Shown in pieces: positions 31,940-35,499 of a DNA stretch of 35,499 bases (position 1 is its first letter; each line of letters opens with the position of its first letter). The position numbers and the translations under genes were made by a program. Source of the stretch: Phycisphaeraceae bacterium (lineage in GTDB: Bacteria > Planctomycetota > Phycisphaerae > Phycisphaerales > Phycisphaeraceae); assembly GCA_002704825.1 (NCBI GenBank), contig PAIY01000107.1, positions 1-35,499 of the forward strand. The letters are read 5' to 3'. The notes beneath the pieces are model-generated. The model was not told the origin of the DNA. It saw only the letters and a list, made by a program, of their open reading frames with translations, and ran no database searches.

Positions 31940-32656
31940 TCAGATATCAAGGTGACTGAGCACGGGGTCTTTCAAACCCAATTGCTCAAAGGCGTTTTTA
32001 CGGAGTGTGCAACTGTCACAGCAACCGCAGGCACGTCCTTGTTCATCAGGATCGTAACAGCTGTGCGTCAGACCGTAATCGACACCGAGCTTGGTGCCGC
32101 GTTCGATGATTTCGGTTTTGGGCAGTTGGATCAGCGGCGTGTGGATGGTGAGTAACTTGCCGTTGACACCTGCCTTGGTTGCGAGGTTGGCCATCTTCTC
32201 AAACGCGTTGATGAACGTCGGCCGACAGTCAGGATAGCCTGAGTAGTCCACTGCATTCACGCCGATGAAAATGTCACCACAGCCTTTGACCTCCGCCAGA
32301 GCCAGTGCGTAGGAGAGGAAAATGGTGTTGCGTGCCGGGACGTAGGTGACGGGGATATCGTCTTCGACCATCTGCGATTCATTGCGGTTTTTCGGCACGT
32401 CAATATCGTCGGTCAATGCTGAGCCACCAAAGTCGCGGAGATTAATCTGGATGGTTTGATGGGACGAAACCCCCATCGCATCACCGACGCGCTTGGCGGA
32501 CTGCAATTCAACATCATGACGCTGACCATAATCAAAACTCAGCGCGTGACAGGCAAAGCCCTGATTCATGGCGATGGCAAGGGTCGTCGCAGAATCAAGT
32601 CCGCCTGAGAGCAGGACGATGGCGCGGCGCGACGTATTGGGTAAAGATTCACTCAT
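31940..32656 (-). CDS. queC: 7-cyano-7-deazaguanine synthase QueC
   Basis: 238 residues. QueC converts 7-carboxy-7-deazaguanine to preQ0 with ATP and ammonia, a step in queuosine tRNA modification. The PP-loop ATP site SGGLDS is at 17-22. The [11 protein letters not shown] segment, [18 protein letters not shown] and [15 protein letters not shown] follow. Zinc ligands are C200, C210, C213 and C216 in the C-terminal motif. No queD, queE or queF is seen in the window, so the gene is an outlier from the usual cluster. There is no Shine-Dalgarno; TTTACC-17-TATCAT lies upstream with the -10 seven bases from the ATG. Confidence 0.97.
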   Translation of the reverse strand: MSESLPNTSRRAIVLLSGGLDSATTLAIAMNQGFACHALSFDYGQRHDVELQSAKRVGDAMGVSSHQTIQINLRDFGGSALTDDIDVPKNRNESQMVEDDIPVTYVPARNTIFLSYALALAEVKGCGDIFIGVNAVDYSGYPDCRPTFINAFEKMANLATKAGVNGKLLTIHTPLIQLPKTEIIERGTKLGVDYGLTHSCYDPDEQGRACGCCDSCTLRKNAFEQLGLKDPVLSHLDI

Positions 32657-32663
32657 GCGTCAC

Positions 32664-32692
32664 ATGATACGCAAGGAGGATGGGATGGTAAA
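32664..32692 (-). promoter_or_regulatory. Candidate leaderless promoter of queC
   Basis: On the minus strand TTTACC (32687-32692), a 17-nt spacer and TATCAT (32664-32669) form the best -35/-10 pair among the leaderless candidates here. The gap to the ATG is seven bases. No preQ1 riboswitch-like leader fits in this space. Confidence 0.55.
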
Positions 32693-32708
32693 TGTTGCGA
32701 TGACGCTC

Positions 32709-32728
32709 GCGCTAAACCGCAAGCGGTT
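32709..32728. repeat. AAACCGCTTGCGGTTTAGCG palindromic repeat, copy 3
   Basis: GCTAAACCGCAAGCGGTT in inverted orientation relative to the copy at 1553. It lies between the RDD-protein stop and the queC promoter and has no T-run. Confidence 0.65.
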
Positions 32729-32733
32729 GGATG

Positions 32734-34323
32734 TCAGTCTTCGATGTCCGGCAGCTTGGGTTGGATCACCACCGTCCGGGCAACGATATCGCCCAGTCGC
32801 TGACGGTAAGCGCTGACGATGACCAGAAACGGCAGCGCGTACCAGGCGATGAGGTCCAGCGTTTTGAGCAGGTTGCGCAGAATCACCTGCCAGACGTCGG
32901 GGGATTGGCCGTCCATGGTGCAGACGGAGATGCCCATGATTTTCTTGCCAACGGTTTGGGCGGTGAAGATTTCACTGAGCGTGGTATGGGTGATGTAGAT
33001 GGCAATGGTCACCAGGCCGGGCATAAGCTGTTCCCATGTGATGGCAACGCCTGGCCACTGATCGACAAGCTGCTGCATGGTGATGTCAAAGAGATAGCTG
33101 CTGATCAAGCCGCACGGCGCCAGGTCAATCATCAACGCCAAAAAACGTTTGGAAATGGCAGCAATCTGATACCCTTTGGGTACGGTGACTTTCGCGGTCG
33201 CCGGATCACGACGCCAGACGCTAAAGAGCACGAGCATGCCAATCATCATCGCCGTCAACACAATCCAGCGGCCGGGTTGGTTCAGATCGTTGACCGGATT
33301 ACCCACCGTGATGGCGATGGGTTCTTCGAGTTGATCGCCCTGCAAATCCAACGTTTGCAATGTCAGTTGATCATCGGTTGCATTCTGCGTGATCAAGCCG
33401 ACTTTCTCACCCATGGCAAGGAGCGTCCAAACTTTCAAATCCGCTTCTGGAATCGTAAAGTCGCCCAACGCCAACACCTGATCTCCCACCACCAGATGCA
33501 ATGCAATGTGCAATTGCTGATCATGGGAATCGACCAATGCTGCAATGTGATGTCCGTTGATATTGAGCCAATGGAGTTGGGCATGCATGGTGACGGTGAA
33601 ATCAAGTGGCTGCGTCTGCCAATGCTCGTCCTGCAACGCAGCCATGACCAGTTGCCCATCCGCAACACCGACGTAGCCGACCTGACCATTGCTGCCTGTT
33701 GCGATGACATGCAACTGCTGCCAATCCAGCACGACGTCAGGCAAAGGGGATTGCGACCATTTGTTGCGATGCAGCTTCAAAAGCAAACGCGAATCTTCTG
33801 GCGTCTGCTTTTCATCGACCAGACGTTCGACAGTCATCTTCGGTTCAATGATGACGTGATAACCATCATCGTTGGCCAACGCGGAGATCACCTGTCCTTC
33901 GACAGGCAACTTGGGTTGGACCACCATCTTGATCACATCACGAAGCATCGTCCCCGGCGGCGGGTCCTGTCGTTGAACACAGTAAACCTGTGATGAACCC
34001 AGAACCACATACAGGTCATGCCCCACCGCTGCCAGACTCGACGGTTGCAGGTCACCGCGAATCTGCGTGATCCCTGCCCATTGCGATGCAGGATCACGAT
34101 CGGTCATGTTCAACAGGATTTGATACGGGGGTAGCTTTGCCTGCTCGGCATTCTCAGACGCAGACTGTGCTGCGTTTTGTGCGACAGCCTTGGGCGACGT
34201 TGGCAACAACAGCCAATGCAAAGCCTCATCACTGGCAGCAGGGACATGTTGTGGCAGGTCCTGCGCCAACGCACTCTGTGCCCAGAGCAGCATGATCAAA
34301 ATGACACCCAACAGTTGTTTCAT
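32734..34323 (-). CDS. RDD-family membrane protein with large extracytoplasmic N-domain
   Basis: 529 residues. A signal peptide (LLGVILIMLLWAQSALA-Q) is followed by an extracytoplasmic region of about 320 residues with beta-propeller-like strands (LYVVLGSSQVYCV, VGYVGVADGQLVMAAL). A first TM helix (WIVLTAMMIGMLVLFSVW) is followed by the RDD domain: SKRFLALMIDLAP with the namesake Arg...Asp residues, further TM helices, and TVGKKIMGISVCTMDG...RNLLKTLD. RDD proteins are thought to act in transport or membrane processes; the specific role is unknown. A weak -10-like TATCGT (34332-34337) lies eight bases before the ATG. It is divergent from the cysteine desulfurase gene across 78 bp. Confidence 0.88.
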   Translation of the reverse strand: MKQLLGVILIMLLWAQSALAQDLPQHVPAASDEALHWLLLPTSPKAVAQNAAQSASENAEQAKLPPYQILLNMTDRDPASQWAGITQIRGDLQPSSLAAVGHDLYVVLGSSQVYCVQRQDPPPGTMLRDVIKMVVQPKLPVEGQVISALANDDGYHVIIEPKMTVERLVDEKQTPEDSRLLLKLHRNKWSQSPLPDVVLDWQQLHVIATGSNGQVGYVGVADGQLVMAALQDEHWQTQPLDFTVTMHAQLHWLNINGHHIAALVDSHDQQLHIALHLVVGDQVLALGDFTIPEADLKVWTLLAMGEKVGLITQNATDDQLTLQTLDLQGDQLEEPIAITVGNPVNDLNQPGRWIVLTAMMIGMLVLFSVWRRDPATAKVTVPKGYQIAAISKRFLALMIDLAPCGLISSYLFDITMQQLVDQWPGVAITWEQLMPGLVTIAIYITHTTLSEIFTAQTVGKKIMGISVCTMDGQSPDVWQVILRNLLKTLDLIAWYALPFLVIVSAYRQRLGDIVARTVVIQPKLPDIED

Positions 34324-34388
34324 TGCTCAACACGATACGTGATCCGCTTCGGTTCGTCGAGTAAGAGGACGAATGATCGCTGAGTCTT

Positions 34389-34394
34389 TACAAT
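34389..34394 (+). promoter_or_regulatory. -10-like TACAAT before the cysteine desulfurase start
   Basis: A 5/6 match to TATAAT, ending seven bases before the ATG at 34402, with no Shine-Dalgarno and no clear -35. The geometry matches the AraC and queC cases. Confidence 0.4.
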
Positions 34395-34401
34395 ACAGAT
34401 C

Positions 34402-35499
34402 ATGCAATGGATTTACCTGGACAACAATGCCACGACGCAGCCCGCCGAGTCGGTTGTTAAAGCCGTGAACACAGCCAACGAGCAATACTGGGCCAACCCC
34501 TCGAGTGTGCATCGCTTTGGGCAGATGGTCCGCCAGCAATTGGAGTTGGCCCGCGCATCGGTTGCCAAGCTCATCGGCGCTCGCCCCCGTGAAATCTGCT
34601 TCACCTCCGGCGGAACCGAAGCCAACAATCTCGCGATCAATGGATCGCATGCCACGGTGCTTTTCACCAGTGATGCCGAACATGCTGCCGTGCGTCAACC
34701 TGCTGAGAAACTGGCCAAACATGGCTGTCGTGTGATCACATTGGAACTGAATCACTGTGGGATTGTCGCACCTCGGACTTTACAGCAAGCCCTGGAAATG
34801 TACGTCCAACCTGACGACACCGCGCTGGTGAGTCTGCAGTGGGCCAACAATGAAACCGGGATGATCCAGCCGATCGCCGAGTTGATCAACATCGCTCACA
34901 ATCATGAACACCGCGTTGCGTTTCATGTCGATGCCACACAGGTCGTTGGCAAGTTGCCCGTGGATGTCCATGCCATCGACGCAGACATGCTGACATTGGC
35001 AGCCCATAAATTCCATGGTCCAAAAGGTGTCGGCGCGCTTTTCATCAAACGTGGCATCCGTCTGGAATCGCAAATCCTCGGCGGTCCGCAGGAACGTGAA
35101 CTACGTGGTGGGACGGAGAACATCCCCGCGATCCTGGGCATGGGGCAGGCAGCCGAACTGGCGATATCTTTTGTCACCCATGCCCAACTCATCGAAGAGT
35201 TGACCAAGCTGCGTAACAAACTTGAAAAGACCATCTGTCAAAACTGCCCACAGACGGTTGTCAATCCCTGCGACCTGGCTGAAACCGGTGAGTATAAACG
35301 CTTGTGGAACACCACCAATCTCGGCTTCCCAAAACTCGAAGCCGAAGCCATCCTGCTGATGCTCTCAGAAAAGGGCATCTGCGCCTCAGCCGGTGCTGCC
35401 TGCTCCAGTGGCTCACTTGAACCCTCCCCGGTGTTACTGGCCATGGGTGTTCAACCGGAAGTCGCCCACGGCTCGGTACGATTCAGTTTGAGTCGTTAC
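34402..35499 (+). CDS. Cysteine desulfurase (NifS/IscS family), cut by the window end
   Basis: 366 residues are visible with no stop; about 20-30 more are expected. Class V PLP enzymes of this family release sulfur from cysteine as a persulfide for Fe-S cluster and thio-cofactor assembly. Signatures: YLDNNATTQPA at the start, FTSGGTEANNLAI, WANNETGMIQPI, HVDATQVVGKLPVD, PLP lysine K203 in AAHKFHGPKG, GGPQERELRGGTENI, and catalytic Cys C334 in AGAACSSGS. The short CSSGS loop and LEPS context fit the NifS/IscS group rather than SufS. No iscR or iscU is seen upstream, where the RDD gene is divergent; downstream is outside the window. Confidence 0.95.
   Translation, partial: MQWIYLDNNATTQPAESVVKAVNTANEQYWANPSSVHRFGQMVRQQLELARASVAKLIGARPREICFTSGGTEANNLAINGSHATVLFTSDAEHAAVRQPAEKLAKHGCRVITLELNHCGIVAPRTLQQALEMYVQPDDTALVSLQWANNETGMIQPIAELINIAHNHEHRVAFHVDATQVVGKLPVDVHAIDADMLTLAAHKFHGPKGVGALFIKRGIRLESQILGGPQERELRGGTENIPAILGMGQAAELAISFVTHAQLIEELTKLRNKLEKTICQNCPQTVVNPCDLAETGEYKRLWNTTNLGFPKLEAEAILLMLSEKGICASAGAACSSGSLEPSPVLLAMGVQPEVAHGSVRFSLSRY

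Noticed and set aside
32657..32733. Possible preQ1 riboswitch upstream of queC
   Set aside because: The space contains a promoter-like pair seven bases from the ATG and a palindromic repeat; no room or signature for a preQ1 aptamer.
32731..33993. 420-residue open frame on the plus strand opposite the RDD gene
   Set aside because: Antisense to a well-supported gene; composition looks like translated reverse complement, with no domain.

Overview
The window reads as a gene-dense, roughly mid-GC bacterial chromosome segment, most likely from Planctomycetota and possibly class Phycisphaerae. This placement is an inference from gene content. It carries several long secreted or membrane proteins with no well-known counterpart, a small Lys/Pro-rich protein whose N-terminus I recall from planctomycete genomes, mixed use of Shine-Dalgarno and leaderless starts, and ordinary housekeeping genes (gatB, mfd, rsmE, queC, cysteine desulfurase) scattered outside large operons. 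I see no tRNA, rRNA, CRISPR array, phage module or transposase.

Layout. Positions 1-2.6 kb hold a HAD phosphatase (-), a 7Fe ferredoxin (+) with a long terminator hairpin, and a 2-hydroxyacid dehydrogenase (+). Positions 2.6-9.1 kb hold two paralogous secreted proteins (-) with SH3/Tudor-like modules and a WD40-like part; between them lie a medium-chain dehydrogenase (-) and a divergent AraC regulator (+). Positions 9.1-11.3 kb hold an MscS-type channel with a small membrane protein (-). Positions 11.4-14.8 kb hold an HDOD protein (+) with a textbook terminator, a zinc-ribbon gene lying inside a 500-bp inverted-repeat element, a YqgE/AlgH protein, a small hypothetical and RsmE. Positions 14.9-18.4 kb hold a 1178-residue acidic repeat protein with a C-terminal membrane anchor. 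Positions 18.6-20.1 kb hold gatB (-).

Positions 20.2-23.1 kb hold the most interesting locus. A hydrophobic/coiled-coil N-terminal ORF and a STAND-type P-loop NTPase with 40-residue TPR-like repeats lie in one reading frame, separated by a single TAA. The combined architecture (membrane segment, NTPase switch, repeat sensor) resembles NLR-like signalling or defence proteins. Positions 23.1-25.5 kb hold a planctomycete-type hypothetical (-), a membrane protein and a rhomboid-like protein without a visible catalytic serine (+). Positions 25.6-29.6 kb hold a GNAT acetyltransferase overlapping mfd (+). Positions 29.8-34.3 kb hold a VKOR-DsbA fusion, a second GNAT, queC and an RDD-domain protein (all -). 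The window ends inside a cysteine desulfurase gene (+).

Intergenic DNA carries at least four kinds of palindromic repeat: a 30-bp inverted repeat at 29726-29810 with a degenerate copy near 96-145; copies of an AAACCGCTTGCGGTTT palindrome at about 1553, 25490 and 32709; a nested palindrome at 18499-18561; and two elements with ACC(A/G)CAGAGACACAGAG arms at 12441-12940 and 23774-23867. A second recurring pattern is a sigma70-like -10 hexamer 6-7 nt upstream of an ATG that has no Shine-Dalgarno sequence, which suggests frequent leaderless transcription.
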